A DNA stretch of 64,000 bases from Pseudoalteromonas shioyasakiensis (GTDB taxonomy: Bacteria > Pseudomonadota > Gammaproteobacteria > Enterobacterales > Alteromonadaceae). Of this stretch, positions 8,995-18,007 are shown one piece after another (positions within the stretch are counted from its first letter, which is position 1; every line of letters starts with the position of its first letter). The translations under genes were made by a program, and so were the position numbers. The notes beneath the pieces were generated by a model. The model was not told where the DNA came from. It did no database searches and saw only the letters and a program-made list of their open reading frames with translations. The DNA is taken from NCBI RefSeq assembly GCF_001550135.1, contig NZ_LRUE01000018.1:30820-94819 (forward strand), given 5' to 3'.

Positions 8995-10677
8995 TTACTG
9001 CTCTGTAATGTCTGCTGAGTCTTTACGATGCTTAACAATCACAGACCAAGCTTCAAGCATAACCAGTACGCTCACAACCAGTACTAACAAATCAAGTGTC
9101 ACCAGTAACCAGTTACCTTGTTGATAGTACTCGCCCAGTTTAATAACCCCAGCAAAGAACGCCATAACTAATACAAAACTCATTGGGATCAAGGTGTATT
9201 TAGCCGGGCGATTCGCTTTAATAAGCATTACCGAGATAACCAGTAGGGTTAAGCTTGCTAAGATTTGGTTAGTCGAACCGAATAATGGCCAAATGATCAT
9301 ACCGCCACTACCGTCAGCGCCACCAGCACCAAAGGCAAGCAGTAAACAGCTAAGTACTGCAATAAGTGTAGCTACAATACCATTACGAATGATGCTGATA
9401 TTATAAATATCACCCCACTCTTGAATGATATAACGCTGCAGGCGCACGCCAGAGTCCATCGTAGTCCCCGCAAACAGTACCACCATTACAGCAAGTAAGG
9501 TTGATGCCACCTCTTGCGAGATACCCCAACCACTTTCAATTAAGTTTGCGCCACCATTAATAAAGGCACTCACACTACCGGCGCCTAAGTGACTGTAAAT
9601 TTCGTGCCATTCTTCAGGTGATACTGCAAGTGCAACACCACTTACTGCAACTAGTGTAATAAGCGCAAGCATACCTTCACCTACCGCACCTAAGTAACCC
9701 ACAAAGCGACCATCAGTTTCTTTGTTCAACTGCTTAGAGCTGGTACCTGAAGACACAATACCGTGGAAACCCGATACCGCACCACAGGCTATGGTCACAA
9801 ATAGCAATGGAATAATACTTGGTGTATCTACCGCAGTTTGAGTATTAAACGCAGGCGCTGTGATATCCGGCATTGACACAAAAACCGCACCATATAGTAA
9901 TACTAAACCAACCAATAACTGCATACCGTTGATGAAGTCGCGTGGTTGTAAAAGCATCCATACTGGCAATAATGAAGCAATGGCTGCATAGATAAATAAG
10001 ATGATGATCCAGTTCGCATTCGCACTTAAGCCAAACATTTCATCAGGTAATGAAATCGGCATACCACTACCAAGGTAAATAGTGTAATAAAGAATTCCCA
10101 CACCAATTAAACAAAGCGGAATTAACGACACTTTACGGCGTAGTAACTGGCCAATAACTAAGGCCACGACAATCGCTGACCAAGCAGGGAATACCGCGTT
10201 AGGTTGCGATACAAATGACTTGGCAATCACCACACCAAATACCGCATTCACCATCAGTAGTACTAAGAACACCACAATCATAAATAATGCACGGGTGCGT
10301 TTACCAATTACGCTTTCAGACAAAGCGCCCATTGATTTGCCTTTGTTACGCGCACTGGCCCATAGAGCGCCCATGTCGTGAACACCAGCAAAAAAGATAG
10401 TACCAAATACCACCCATAGTACCGCAGGCACCCAGCCCCAATATACGGCAATCGCAGGGCCAACAATTGGCGCTGCACCTGCAACAGAGGTGAAATGGTG
10501 ACCCCATAACACAACTTTGTTGGTTGGCACATAATCCACACCATCCTCAAGTTCATGAGCAGGTGTGACAAAATTATCATCCATTTTAAATATTTTTTCG
10601 GCGATGAATTTCGAATAAAAGAACCATCCGAACAACATACCGACTATTCCGAGCAGCACGATTACGACCGATTGCAT
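8995..10677 (-). CDS. cstA: CstA-family carbon starvation / peptide (pyruvate-type) transporter
   Basis: A 560-residue multi-pass inner-membrane protein of the CstA family, which takes up peptides or pyruvate during carbon limitation. Diagnostic stretches are WGHHFTSVAGAAPIVGPAIA, FAGVHDMGALWASARNKGKS, VSGFHGIVSSGTSSKQ and FAGTTMDSGVRLQRY. It is shorter than the roughly 700-residue E. coli CstA and BtsT and lacks part of their C-terminal region, as in the short CstA branch. Two ATGs are possible: at 10683 the SD AAGAGAG touches the start codon, while at 10677 it is 6 nt away, so 10677 is preferred. It lies just upstream of the M17 aminopeptidase on the same strand. Confidence 0.9.
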   Translation of the reverse strand: MQSVVIVLLGIVGMLFGWFFYSKFIAEKIFKMDDNFVTPAHELEDGVDYVPTNKVVLWGHHFTSVAGAAPIVGPAIAVYWGWVPAVLWVVFGTIFFAGVHDMGALWASARNKGKSMGALSESVIGKRTRALFMIVVFLVLLMVNAVFGVVIAKSFVSQPNAVFPAWSAIVVALVIGQLLRRKVSLIPLCLIGVGILYYTIYLGSGMPISLPDEMFGLSANANWIIILFIYAAIASLLPVWMLLQPRDFINGMQLLVGLVLLYGAVFVSMPDITAPAFNTQTAVDTPSIIPLLFVTIACGAVSGFHGIVSSGTSSKQLNKETDGRFVGYLGAVGEGMLALITLVAVSGVALAVSPEEWHEIYSHLGAGSVSAFINGGANLIESGWGISQEVASTLLAVMVVLFAGTTMDSGVRLQRYIIQEWGDIYNISIIRNGIVATLIAVLSCLLLAFGAGGADGSGGMIIWPLFGSTNQILASLTLLVISVMLIKANRPAKYTLIPMSFVLVMAFFAGVIKLGEYYQQGNWLLVTLDLLVLVVSVLVMLEAWSVIVKHRKDSADITEQ

Positions 10678-10783
10678 AGTCATCTCTCTTATTAAGTTAT
10701 AATGTTGTCTAAGGTGTTGAACTAGGCAGGCCTAGCACCCCAACTAGACACTAACAAACTTTCAAGCACCAAGGTGTTAACCT

Positions 10784-11836
10784 TTAGTCTAATATATTCA
10801 GCTGAAAATGCTCGTGAGCTTGACTCTTTATTCCGACACCTATCCCTAACAGGCGTACTGGCTGGTTGTTACCTCGCTCATAGGCTTTACTCATTAACTC
10901 AGTAAAAATGCGTTCGTCTAATTGATGGTGGCTTTGATCGGCACTGGTCACGACAAAATTGGCAAACTTGACCTTCACAGATAACTTATTGATGCGGTTG
11001 TTTAATTGCTGTTTATCAAGACGGCGAGATAATTCATCCATCAAGCGGGGTAACTGGCTTAAACACTCATCTAAATTATTTTTGTTGTATTCATAGGTGT
11101 GCTCAACACTGAGCGACTTTCGTACTCGCTCAGTTGACACTTTGCCAACGTACTCGCCTGCACACTTTTGATATAAAGACACGCCAAAATTACCAATATG
11201 CTGCTGCATCCAATTAACCCCTTTCGCACGCACATCAGCCCCAGTGTAAAGCCCTTTAAGTTGCAGCTTTTCTAATGTCACCTTGCCAACGCCAGGGATT
11301 TTGCCAAGCGGTAAACTCGCCAAAAAGTCATCAACTTGATCGGGCAATACCACAAACTGACCATTAGGCTTGTTTTCATCGCTGGCAATTTTGGCAATAA
11401 ACTTAATTGGCGCGACGCCTGCTGAGGCTGTTAGTCCGGTGGTGTCATAGATTTCTTGGCGGATTTGCTGTGCCATGAGTGTTGCACTGCCTTTGCACGC
11501 AGTACTGTCGGTTACATCAAGGTAGGCTTCATCTAACGATAACGGCTCAATAAGGTCTGTGTACTTTGCAAAAATGGCGCGAATTTGCGTGGAGATTTCT
11601 TTATAAACCTGCATTCGTCCGGGAACGATAACCAGATCGGGGCACAGTTGTTTGGCGTGATAGTTCGACATCGCCGAGCGCACACCATATTTACGGGCAA
11701 TATAATTAGCAGTTGAAAGCACCCCGCGACGACTATTACCACCTATAGCCAGTGGCACATTGGCAAGCGCGGGGTTATCACGCATCTCAACGGCTGCATA
11801 AAAGCAGTCCATATCGATGTGAATGAATTTTTTCAT
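10784..11836 (-). CDS. dinB: DNA polymerase IV (Y-family translesion polymerase)
   Basis: A 350-residue Y-family polymerase that copies past damaged bases during the SOS response. The N-terminal catalytic motif is IDMDCFYAAVE (first metal ligand Asp8), and SLDEAYLDV carries the Asp-Glu pair near residue 103. The helix-hairpin-helix signature GKIPGVGKVTLEKL lies near residue 180, and a little-finger domain fills the C-terminal third. Length matches E. coli DinB (351). A perfect LexA box lies 15-30 bp upstream of the start codon. The polymerase lacks an obvious beta-clamp pentapeptide beyond the usual C-terminal tail, which ends in FQLNILD and could serve that purpose. It is transcribed alone. 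Confidence 0.96.
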   Translation of the reverse strand: MKKFIHIDMDCFYAAVEMRDNPALANVPLAIGGNSRRGVLSTANYIARKYGVRSAMSNYHAKQLCPDLVIVPGRMQVYKEISTQIRAIFAKYTDLIEPLSLDEAYLDVTDSTACKGSATLMAQQIRQEIYDTTGLTASAGVAPIKFIAKIASDENKPNGQFVVLPDQVDDFLASLPLGKIPGVGKVTLEKLQLKGLYTGADVRAKGVNWMQQHIGNFGVSLYQKCAGEYVGKVSTERVRKSLSVEHTYEYNKNNLDECLSQLPRLMDELSRRLDKQQLNNRINKLSVKVKFANFVVTSADQSHHQLDERIFTELMSKAYERGNNQPVRLLGIGVGIKSQAHEHFQLNILD

Positions 11837-11850
11837 CAGGAATACAACAA

Positions 11851-11866
11851 CTGTTTATATATACAG
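11851..11866 (-). promoter_or_regulatory. LexA (SOS) box upstream of dinB
   Basis: On the minus strand the site reads CTGTATATATAAACAG, an exact CTG-N10-CAG with the alternating AT core of the gammaproteobacterial LexA consensus. It lies immediately upstream of dinB, so SOS induction of dinB is expected. Confidence 0.93.
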
Positions 11867-11897
11867 TTATTATATTTAAACTTCCTGAGAGTGCAAG

Positions 11898-12104
11898 CTA
11901 AGAGGTTTGGCTTGTTTGTTGGTTTGGTTTTTTTCGGCTAATAAGCCGTGAACCAAATAACCAAAACGCGGCTTCTAATAACAAGCCCACGACAATTAAA
12001 GCGATAAATCCTGACATTGTGCCCATGCTATAACAGAGCAAAGCTAGAGCTAGCAAGATGAAAAGTGCAATCCACTTTATCACCCTCAAGGTTAGTTGCT
12101 GCAT
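11898..12104 (-). CDS. Small inner-membrane protein, unknown function
   Basis: A 68-residue protein with two predicted membrane helices (about residues 8-27 and 31-50) and a short basic, Gln/Ser-rich tail after FGSRLISRKK. It has a good SD (AAAGGA) 8 nt before the ATG, which supports it as real. It is the gene upstream of dinB on the same strand, but the LexA box lies between them, so dinB has its own promoter. No family is recognised. Confidence 0.6.
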   Translation of the reverse strand: MQQLTLRVIKWIALFILLALALLCYSMGTMSGFIALIVVGLLLEAAFWLFGSRLISRKKPNQQTSQTS

Positions 12105-12257
12105 AATTAAGGTCCTTTAATGTGTGTTCATTTTGCTCACACTTTACGTAAGCGTGAACTTATAAATCTAGCACAATCTACTGAGCTTTCTAATTTCCTT
12201 GAGCTAAAAGCAGCATATTGCTAACCTAAGATTTCTCACAATCAACGAAGATTTACT

Positions 12258-12686
12258 ATGCAATCGTTTATAGAACAACACCCTATCAGAACAAAAATTA
12301 ATGTTGCATGGGGCGAAATGGATGCCCTGCAGCACGTCAATAATGTGGTGTATTTTCGCTACTTTGAAACAGCCCGTATCGATTTTTTTACTCAACTGGG
12401 TTTTCTTAAAGATTTACAAGTAACAGGTGTTGGTCCGGTGATCAGCGAAAACAACGCCCGCTATAAACGCCCTGTGACATTTCCTGATACTGTGCATGTT
12501 GGTGTAAAGATTAGTGACATTGAACAAGATCGTTTTATGATGCATTACACTGTATTTAGTGAAAGCCAAGACGCAGTAACAACCATTGGCTCATCACAAG
12601 TGGTTATGTTTAATTTTAAAACGGGTAAAAAAGCGCAGTTAAATGATGAGTTATTAACTGCACTTAGAGCCCATTCTAGCGATTAA
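12258..12686 (+). CDS. Acyl-CoA thioesterase, hotdog fold (4HBT, YbgC-like)
   Basis: A 142-residue single hotdog-domain thioesterase. The signature WGEMDALQHVNNVVYFRYFE near residues 18-37 corresponds to the D-x(4)-HVNN active-site helix of the 4-hydroxybenzoyl-CoA/YbgC group, with the Asp as the likely catalytic residue. It hydrolyses acyl-CoA esters; chain-length preference cannot be read from sequence. The gene lies 12 bp upstream of an aldo/keto reductase gene on the same strand, so the two are likely co-transcribed. Confidence 0.87.
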   Translation: MQSFIEQHPIRTKINVAWGEMDALQHVNNVVYFRYFETARIDFFTQLGFLKDLQVTGVGPVISENNARYKRPVTFPDTVHVGVKISDIEQDRFMMHYTVFSESQDAVTTIGSSQVVMFNFKTGKKAQLNDELLTALRAHSSD

Positions 12687-12698
12687 CAAGGATCTATT

Positions 12699-13751
12699 AT
12701 GCTTTATAGCCCACTTGGTCGAAGTGGTATTGATGTATCTCGTGTTTGCTTAGGTAGCATGACATGGGGTATGCAAAACAACCAAGCCGATGCCGATGAA
12801 CAAATCGCCTATGCATTAGATAAAGGCGTTAACTTTATTGATACCGCCGAAATGTATGCCGTACCACCTTCTCCAGACACCTACGGTAAGACAGAAGAGA
12901 TCATCGGTAATTGGTTAGCGCGTAATAAAGACAAACGCGATGAGCTTGTCATTGCCACTAAAATAGCGGGTAACGGCTTACCTTGGGTACGCGATGCAGG
13001 CGATATTACTCGCCAAGCAGTGGTTGAAGCCGTTGATGCATCTCTTAAGCGCTTACAAACTGATGTTATCGATTTATACCAATTACATTGGCCTAACCGT
13101 ACATCACCGCACTTTGGTAAACAATGGCCAGGTAAAGTGTGCTTCTCAGAGGCTGACACTGAGCAAAATATCGCGGGTATGTTAGATATTCTTGAAGGTC
13201 TGAATGACTGTATCAAGGCTGGTAAAATTAAGCACTGTGGTTTATCAGACGATACTCCTTGGGGCATTAGCCAGTACTTGCGTTTAAGTGAACAGCATAA
13301 CCTTCCACGTATGGTATCGATTCAAAACGAATTTAGTTTATTGCACGCCAAAGATTGGCCGTATTTGATTGAACAATGTATTCATGAAGATATTGCTTAC
13401 CTACCTTGGTCACCCCTAGGTGGCGGCATGCTAAGTGGTAAGTACTTAAATGGTGCTCGCCCTGAAGGTAGTCGTTGGACCCTAGTGCAACGTAATGGCC
13501 TATTTAGAGACACAGCACAATCACGGGCTGCGATTGCTGAATATGTTGAAATTGCTAACGCCTTTAATTTAACACCTTCACAACTTGCATTGGCTTGGTG
13601 TGATCAAGTGGATGGCGTAAGCTCAACAATTATAGGGGCAACCTCAATGGCGCAGTTAAAAGAAAATATCGATGCTTTCTCGGTGCAATTAAGCGATGAA
13701 GCTAACGATAAAATCGCTGATGTATTTACCCGCTATCCTATGCCTTTCTAA
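12699..13751 (+). CDS. Aldo/keto reductase, Tas-like
   Basis: A 350-residue NADPH-dependent oxidoreductase with the TIM-barrel AKR fold. The catalytic tetrad is visible: Asp in NFIDTAEMY, Tyr in the same segment, Lys in VIATKIAG and His in YQLHWPNR. The insertion VPPSPDTYGKTEEIIGNWL after the Tyr and the C-terminal cofactor segment TSTIIGATSMAQLKENIDAF match the Tas subgroup of E. coli. SD AAGGA precedes the ATG. It follows the thioesterase gene at 12 bp. The natural substrate is unknown. Confidence 0.88.
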   Translation: MLYSPLGRSGIDVSRVCLGSMTWGMQNNQADADEQIAYALDKGVNFIDTAEMYAVPPSPDTYGKTEEIIGNWLARNKDKRDELVIATKIAGNGLPWVRDAGDITRQAVVEAVDASLKRLQTDVIDLYQLHWPNRTSPHFGKQWPGKVCFSEADTEQNIAGMLDILEGLNDCIKAGKIKHCGLSDDTPWGISQYLRLSEQHNLPRMVSIQNEFSLLHAKDWPYLIEQCIHEDIAYLPWSPLGGGMLSGKYLNGARPEGSRWTLVQRNGLFRDTAQSRAAIAEYVEIANAFNLTPSQLALAWCDQVDGVSSTIIGATSMAQLKENIDAFSVQLSDEANDKIADVFTRYPMPF

Positions 13752-13769
13752 GCAATTATGTGCATTATT

Positions 13770-13795
13770 ATAAGCCTGTGATCTGACAGGCTTAT
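13770..13795 (+). terminator. Hairpin terminator after the aldo/keto reductase gene
   Basis: Stem ATAAGCCTGT/ACAGGCTTAT with a six-base loop, 19 bp after the stop. The T-run is weak, so efficiency is uncertain. Confidence 0.6.
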
Positions 13796-13887
13796 TAATA
13801 CTTATTCATCATTTTTATACTCAACCTACAATTTTACCCATACTTTAGTGTATAGTTATTCATAGCATTTCACTATGTAGGTTGTTA

Positions 13888-14814
13888 ATGAGTAAATACA
13901 TAAAACAAGTAGTATGCGTAGTTGCAGGGATTTTACTTGCTCCCATTACTCATGCCTCCGACAAGCTCTCTATTACCTGGCTTGAAACTGATAACAAACC
14001 TTTTTTTCTTGATAAATCAGAGCAATATCCTTTTGGTGGCTTATGTAACAATATAACCGACCAGCTGATTGAAGCGATGCCAAACTTTAAGCACCAAAAA
14101 TCACTATTACCACCAAAACGTTTGAGCAAATATCTCGACGAAGGACATCTTGCCTGCTATGCCTGCATGATCCATCGTGATAAAAAAACCAACCGTGCTA
14201 CTTACTCAATCCCAACCACAGTGTACCCACCCTTTAGCGTATTAAGTACCAAAGAAAAAGCACTAAAAATTAAGCAAAAACACGGTAACCCAGTGTCATT
14301 AATCTCATTATTGACTGATGCAAATTTTATGTTTGGGCAAAATGATGCGCGAAAGTTTGGCAGTAAGCTTGATACTATAGCTAAAAATACCAAGCTTTAT
14401 GAAAGTGCAGCATTAAGTGGCACTGGCAGCCATGCAAACCAAGCGCTACTATCGCAGTTAGAACATGGCTACATTGATTACACCATTGATTACCCATTTG
14501 TTGCTGATTATTACAATCAACAAAACCAACAGAATATTCAAAAACTCAACATTGTTAATCCGGCTCAGAATGTGGTTTTTGGCGCCATTGGTTGCTCAAC
14601 GAATGCACCTAATAATTATGCCGAAAAAGTGCTTACAGAAATTAATGAGGCACTGAAAAACAAGGTACTACCAAGTGAGAGATATCAGCAAAGCCAACGA
14701 GTTTGGCTCGAACAAAGCTTTCCTGAGTTTTCAACTTATTATCAGCGCTACATTTTAGAGCTGCTTAAAGAGCCTGCCACTGATGAGTTAACAACACCTG
14801 CTGACCATCCATAA
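13888..14814 (+). CDS. Secreted solute-binding-like protein (family 3 fold)
   Basis: A 308-residue exported protein. The start is the ATG at 13888, with TGTAGG upstream, rather than the TTG at 13882. A signal peptide ends near ITHA-S. The mature protein has the outline of a family-3 solute-binding domain (SWLETDNKPFF, LLPPKRLSKYLDEGHLACYACMIH) and resembles a group of conserved hypothetical periplasmic proteins common in Pseudoalteromonas and Vibrio. Cys residues in GGLCNN, LACYACM and GAIGCS could form disulfides. No transporter genes are adjacent. The 3' end overlaps the convergent fumarylacetoacetase-family gene by 50 bp, without a terminator between. Confidence 0.7.
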   Translation: MSKYIKQVVCVVAGILLAPITHASDKLSITWLETDNKPFFLDKSEQYPFGGLCNNITDQLIEAMPNFKHQKSLLPPKRLSKYLDEGHLACYACMIHRDKKTNRATYSIPTTVYPPFSVLSTKEKALKIKQKHGNPVSLISLLTDANFMFGQNDARKFGSKLDTIAKNTKLYESAALSGTGSHANQALLSQLEHGYIDYTIDYPFVADYYNQQNQQNIQKLNIVNPAQNVVFGAIGCSTNAPNNYAEKVLTEINEALKNKVLPSERYQQSQRVWLEQSFPEFSTYYQRYILELLKEPATDELTTPADHP

Positions 14815-15376
14815 GAGTTACAGTAAAGGTTGAATTAGCGACAACCTTCCCTACTCCTTCAGGCGTGCCAGTCATAATGATATCGCCATCTTCTAGGTCC
14901 ATAAATTCACTGATTTCAGCTAAGATTTGCTCAGTGTTATGCAGCATTAACTTTGTATCGCCTAGTTGAGTGTCTTTACCATCAATCTTTAGACTAAATT
15001 GATAGTGTAAGTTGGAATTAACGGCAACAAATTCAGTAAAAAGCGCAGAACCATTAAATGCTTTTGCGCGCTCCCAAGGTAGGCCTTTTTCTTTAAGCGT
15101 GCTTTGTAGGCCTCGCTTGGTTAAATCAAGCCCAAGCCCAACCGCAGCTAGTTGCTTGTTTTTAACTAAAAAACAAAGCTCTGTTTCGTAATGTAAAGTC
15201 TCACCTAAGTGTTCACTATTGAGGGAATCGGTGATAGAACTATTTGGTTTTGCAAACAGCACCATATTTGTAGGCGTTTCGTTATTTAGCTCTGCAATAT
15301 GCGCTGCATAATTACGGCCAACACAAATGATTTTACTAGGTAAAAACGTTTTATCTGCAAATCTAACCTTATGCAT
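14765..15376 (-). CDS. Fumarylacetoacetate hydrolase family protein (YcgM-like)
   Basis: A 203-residue enzyme of the FAH/acylpyruvase superfamily, which cleaves or decarboxylates beta-diketo acids such as acylpyruvates or oxaloacetate. Recognisable parts are KIICVGRNYAAHIAEL at the N terminus, the metal-ligand segment HYETELCFLV, and the C-terminal TGTPEGVGKV. Length fits the single-domain YcgM branch. The start has the SD GGAGG at 7 nt. The last 50 bp overlap the convergent solute-binding-like gene. The GH3 gene upstream is separated by a terminator, so this gene is transcribed on its own. Confidence 0.85.
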   Translation of the reverse strand: MHKVRFADKTFLPSKIICVGRNYAAHIAELNNETPTNMVLFAKPNSSITDSLNSEHLGETLHYETELCFLVKNKQLAAVGLGLDLTKRGLQSTLKEKGLPWERAKAFNGSALFTEFVAVNSNLHYQFSLKIDGKDTQLGDTKLMLHNTEQILAEISEFMDLEDGDIIMTGTPEGVGKVVANSTFTVTLMDGQQVLLTHQWQAL

Positions 15377-15420
15377 TATTCCTCCGTTAAGTAATTTATT
15401 CCAAATAATGGCCTTTACAT

Positions 15421-15456
15421 AAAAAAGGCTAACAGATGCGACAGCACCTGTTAGCC
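15421..15456 (-). terminator. Terminator of the FucP-GH3 operon
   Basis: Stem GGCTAACAG/CTGTTAGCC (15427-15435 with 15448-15456), followed on the minus strand by six T residues. It lies 27 bp beyond the GH3 stop codon. Confidence 0.82.
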
Positions 15457-15482
15457 ATGAGGAACATTAAGGGAGAAAAAAG

Positions 15483-17999
15483 TTAGTTGCAAGGAATAGC
15501 AGTATCGTTTTTCTTCGAGGTTGTCACATTCAATTTAGCAATCGATACCTGCCATGCACCTTCAGTGGCTAGCTGCCAAGGTGAGAACACTTGTCCAAGT
15601 TGCACACCTTGCTCAGCAAAGCAGCTCAAATCGATTGTCAGGGTTTGCCAATCACTTGCTGCTTTAACCTGTTTGCTAATATCAAATTGGCCGTCACAGT
15701 TTTCACCGCATTGCATACCCAGCATTAACGGCGCATCAGCAACTTGGTCTACCTTAATTTGCATTTCTAACTGCCCCGCTTTTTCAACGTATGAACGAAG
15801 ATCCGACGGGAACGCCGCCATTAAACGAACCGCAGCCGCTTCTTTACCATTAAAGCTGATTGCGCGCGCATCTTCTTGTACGTCTTTATCAAAGGTTTTT
15901 ACGCTAACAGCGTTAAGTGCTGCACGACTACTAGTCATGGCTTGGAGCTCAGAACCACTTTGCAACTGTAGTGACCATGGTGCTTTTACGGCACGCTCAA
16001 ATAGTACTAAGTCTTCTAATTTAGCGGCAACTTGTGATTTTTCGCTTAAGTCATCTGCTAATGTATTTTTATCTTGGTAAGTTAAACCAAAGCCGTAAGG
16101 CAATAGTGGCGCGTAATCTTTATCACCACGGTTTTGGTTACCTACCGGGTTATTTGGCCATGAGAACGATAACTTACCTTTAAAGTCATGATTGATAGAG
16201 CCATCTTGCTTTTTAAAGATAACATCGCTGATTGCATCACCTTCACTACCTGGTAACCAAGTTGCGACAAACGCATCACTGGCATTGAGCTCTGCATTCA
16301 CCCACATTGGGCGGCCACTAATAAATAGCGACACCACAGGAATACCGGCATCTTTTAGCTTTTTAAGTAGGGCTAAATCAGTTTTATTACCGCGTTGGTA
16401 TTCAAGGTTATCTAAATCACCATTACCTTCTGCATACGGTTGTTCACCAAATACCACAATCGCAACATCTGGCTTAGCTTCAAATTCGCCATTTACATTG
16501 TATTGAACCTGACCACCGGCCTGCTCAACTGTATTTTTGATCCCATCAAAAATTGAAGAGCCACCCGGGAAGTCACTATTTTCATTACCTGTGCCTTGCC
16601 ATGTGATTGTCCAACCACCTGACTGCATACCAATGTTATCAGCGCCCTGACCGGCAACTAATACGTTTGAATTTGCTGATAGCGGTAACAACTGTTGTTT
16701 ATTTTTCAGAAGAACCAATGATTCACGTACCGCTTGTTTTGCAACTGCGCGATGTTCTGCACTACCAATGATTTCTGTTTTACCTGAAAGCGGACGCTTA
16801 GCAGGGCTTGGCTTATCAAACAAACCTGCGCGCATTTTTACACGTAAGATACGTGTTACTGCATCATCAATGCGGCTTTGCGCAATTTCACCACTTTTAA
16901 CTTGCTTAATAAGGTTTTCGTAAAGTGGTTTCCATGCATCTGTTGGCACCATGTACACATCAAGACCGGCATTTGCTGCTTGCGCGCAGTTGCCATTAGT
17001 ACAACCCGGAATTTGACCATGGCCGTTCCAGTCACCAACAACAAAACCATCAAAGCCCATTTTGCCTTTTAGTACGTCAGTAAGTAGGTATTTGCTACCG
17101 TGAATTTTTTCACCATTCCAGCTATTAAATGACGCCATTACAGTTTGTGCGCCAGCACCTAAGCCGCCCACATACCCTTGCGCATGAATATCAAATAACT
17201 CTTGCTCAGATGCTGTGTTATTACCTTGGTCATCACCGCCTTCTGTGCCGCCATCACCTAAAAAGTGTTTAACGGTACTTATCACGCGCTTATCAGATAA
17301 AAAGTCGTCATCAACCGCACCTTGCAACCCTTTAACAATGGCTGCTGAATATGCTTTTACAATTTCAGGGTCTTCAGAGTAACCTTCATAAGTACGACCC
17401 CAGCGGTCGTCACGAACAACTGCGACTGTTGGCGCGAATACCCAATCGATGCCGGTTACCATCACTTCTTGCGCGGTAGCGGCTGCAATTTTTTCGATTA
17501 GCTCAGGGTTGTTTGTTGCACCTAAACCAATGTTATGAGGGAATAGTGTCGCACCAATAACGTTATTGTGACCATGCACAGCATCGGTGCCCCACATAGT
17601 CGGAATTGAGCTGCCATCAAGCGAGTCATCAATTGAGGCTTGATACATTTTTTCAGCAAGATCAATCCAATCTGCAGCACTAGCATGTTTATCATTATTA
17701 GGGAATGCGCCACCGCCATTAAGGTAAGAACCAAAGCCGTATTTACGCATATCTTCAACGGTAATATCGCGAATTTCTGGTTGGATCATTTGCGCAATTT
17801 TTTGCTCAAGGGTCATATTTGCCAGCATTTTCGCAATTTTTGCTTCCATTTCTGGATTTGCAGCAATGCCCGTTTCGATGTTTGGCCAAATTTCTTGCTC
17901 AGCGCTCACGTTTGCCACCTTATCTTGCCCAGTGCAAGCTGTCATGCTGGCGCCTGCCATCATTAACGAGAAGAGTGTGAATGTTTTTTTCAATTTCAT
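15483..17999 (-). CDS. Glycoside hydrolase family 3 exo-beta-glucosidase, lipoprotein
   Basis: An 838-residue GH3 enzyme that removes glucose from beta-1,3/1,4-glucans or cello-oligosaccharides. The frame is open up to 18176, but the ATG at 17999 is chosen: it has AGG upstream and yields a lipoprotein signal with lipobox MTAC. The N-terminal TIM barrel has the nucleophile Asp323 in VVGDWNG, and also MWGTDAVHGHNN and KHFLGDGG. The second alpha/beta domain follows (AVRESLVLLKN, VVFGEQPYAEGNGD). The last 200 residues match the ExoP-type galactose-binding-like domain of exo-1,3/1,4-beta-glucanases. The gene follows the FucP-type transporter gene at 8 bp, so both share one transcript controlled from the operator region at 19.4 kb. 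Confidence 0.93.
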   Translation of the reverse strand: MKLKKTFTLFSLMMAGASMTACTGQDKVANVSAEQEIWPNIETGIAANPEMEAKIAKMLANMTLEQKIAQMIQPEIRDITVEDMRKYGFGSYLNGGGAFPNNDKHASAADWIDLAEKMYQASIDDSLDGSSIPTMWGTDAVHGHNNVIGATLFPHNIGLGATNNPELIEKIAAATAQEVMVTGIDWVFAPTVAVVRDDRWGRTYEGYSEDPEIVKAYSAAIVKGLQGAVDDDFLSDKRVISTVKHFLGDGGTEGGDDQGNNTASEQELFDIHAQGYVGGLGAGAQTVMASFNSWNGEKIHGSKYLLTDVLKGKMGFDGFVVGDWNGHGQIPGCTNGNCAQAANAGLDVYMVPTDAWKPLYENLIKQVKSGEIAQSRIDDAVTRILRVKMRAGLFDKPSPAKRPLSGKTEIIGSAEHRAVAKQAVRESLVLLKNKQQLLPLSANSNVLVAGQGADNIGMQSGGWTITWQGTGNENSDFPGGSSIFDGIKNTVEQAGGQVQYNVNGEFEAKPDVAIVVFGEQPYAEGNGDLDNLEYQRGNKTDLALLKKLKDAGIPVVSLFISGRPMWVNAELNASDAFVATWLPGSEGDAISDVIFKKQDGSINHDFKGKLSFSWPNNPVGNQNRGDKDYAPLLPYGFGLTYQDKNTLADDLSEKSQVAAKLEDLVLFERAVKAPWSLQLQSGSELQAMTSSRAALNAVSVKTFDKDVQEDARAISFNGKEAAAVRLMAAFPSDLRSYVEKAGQLEMQIKVDQVADAPLMLGMQCGENCDGQFDISKQVKAASDWQTLTIDLSCFAEQGVQLGQVFSPWQLATEGAWQVSIAKLNVTTSKKNDTAIPCN

Positions 18000-18007
18000 T
18001 TTTACAC

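Noticed and set aside
15487-16080. Long plus-strand reading frame opposite the GH3 gene (197 codons)
   Set aside because: It lies wholly inside the GH3 gene, lacks any SD, and its product has no protein-like pattern; it is an antisense shadow.
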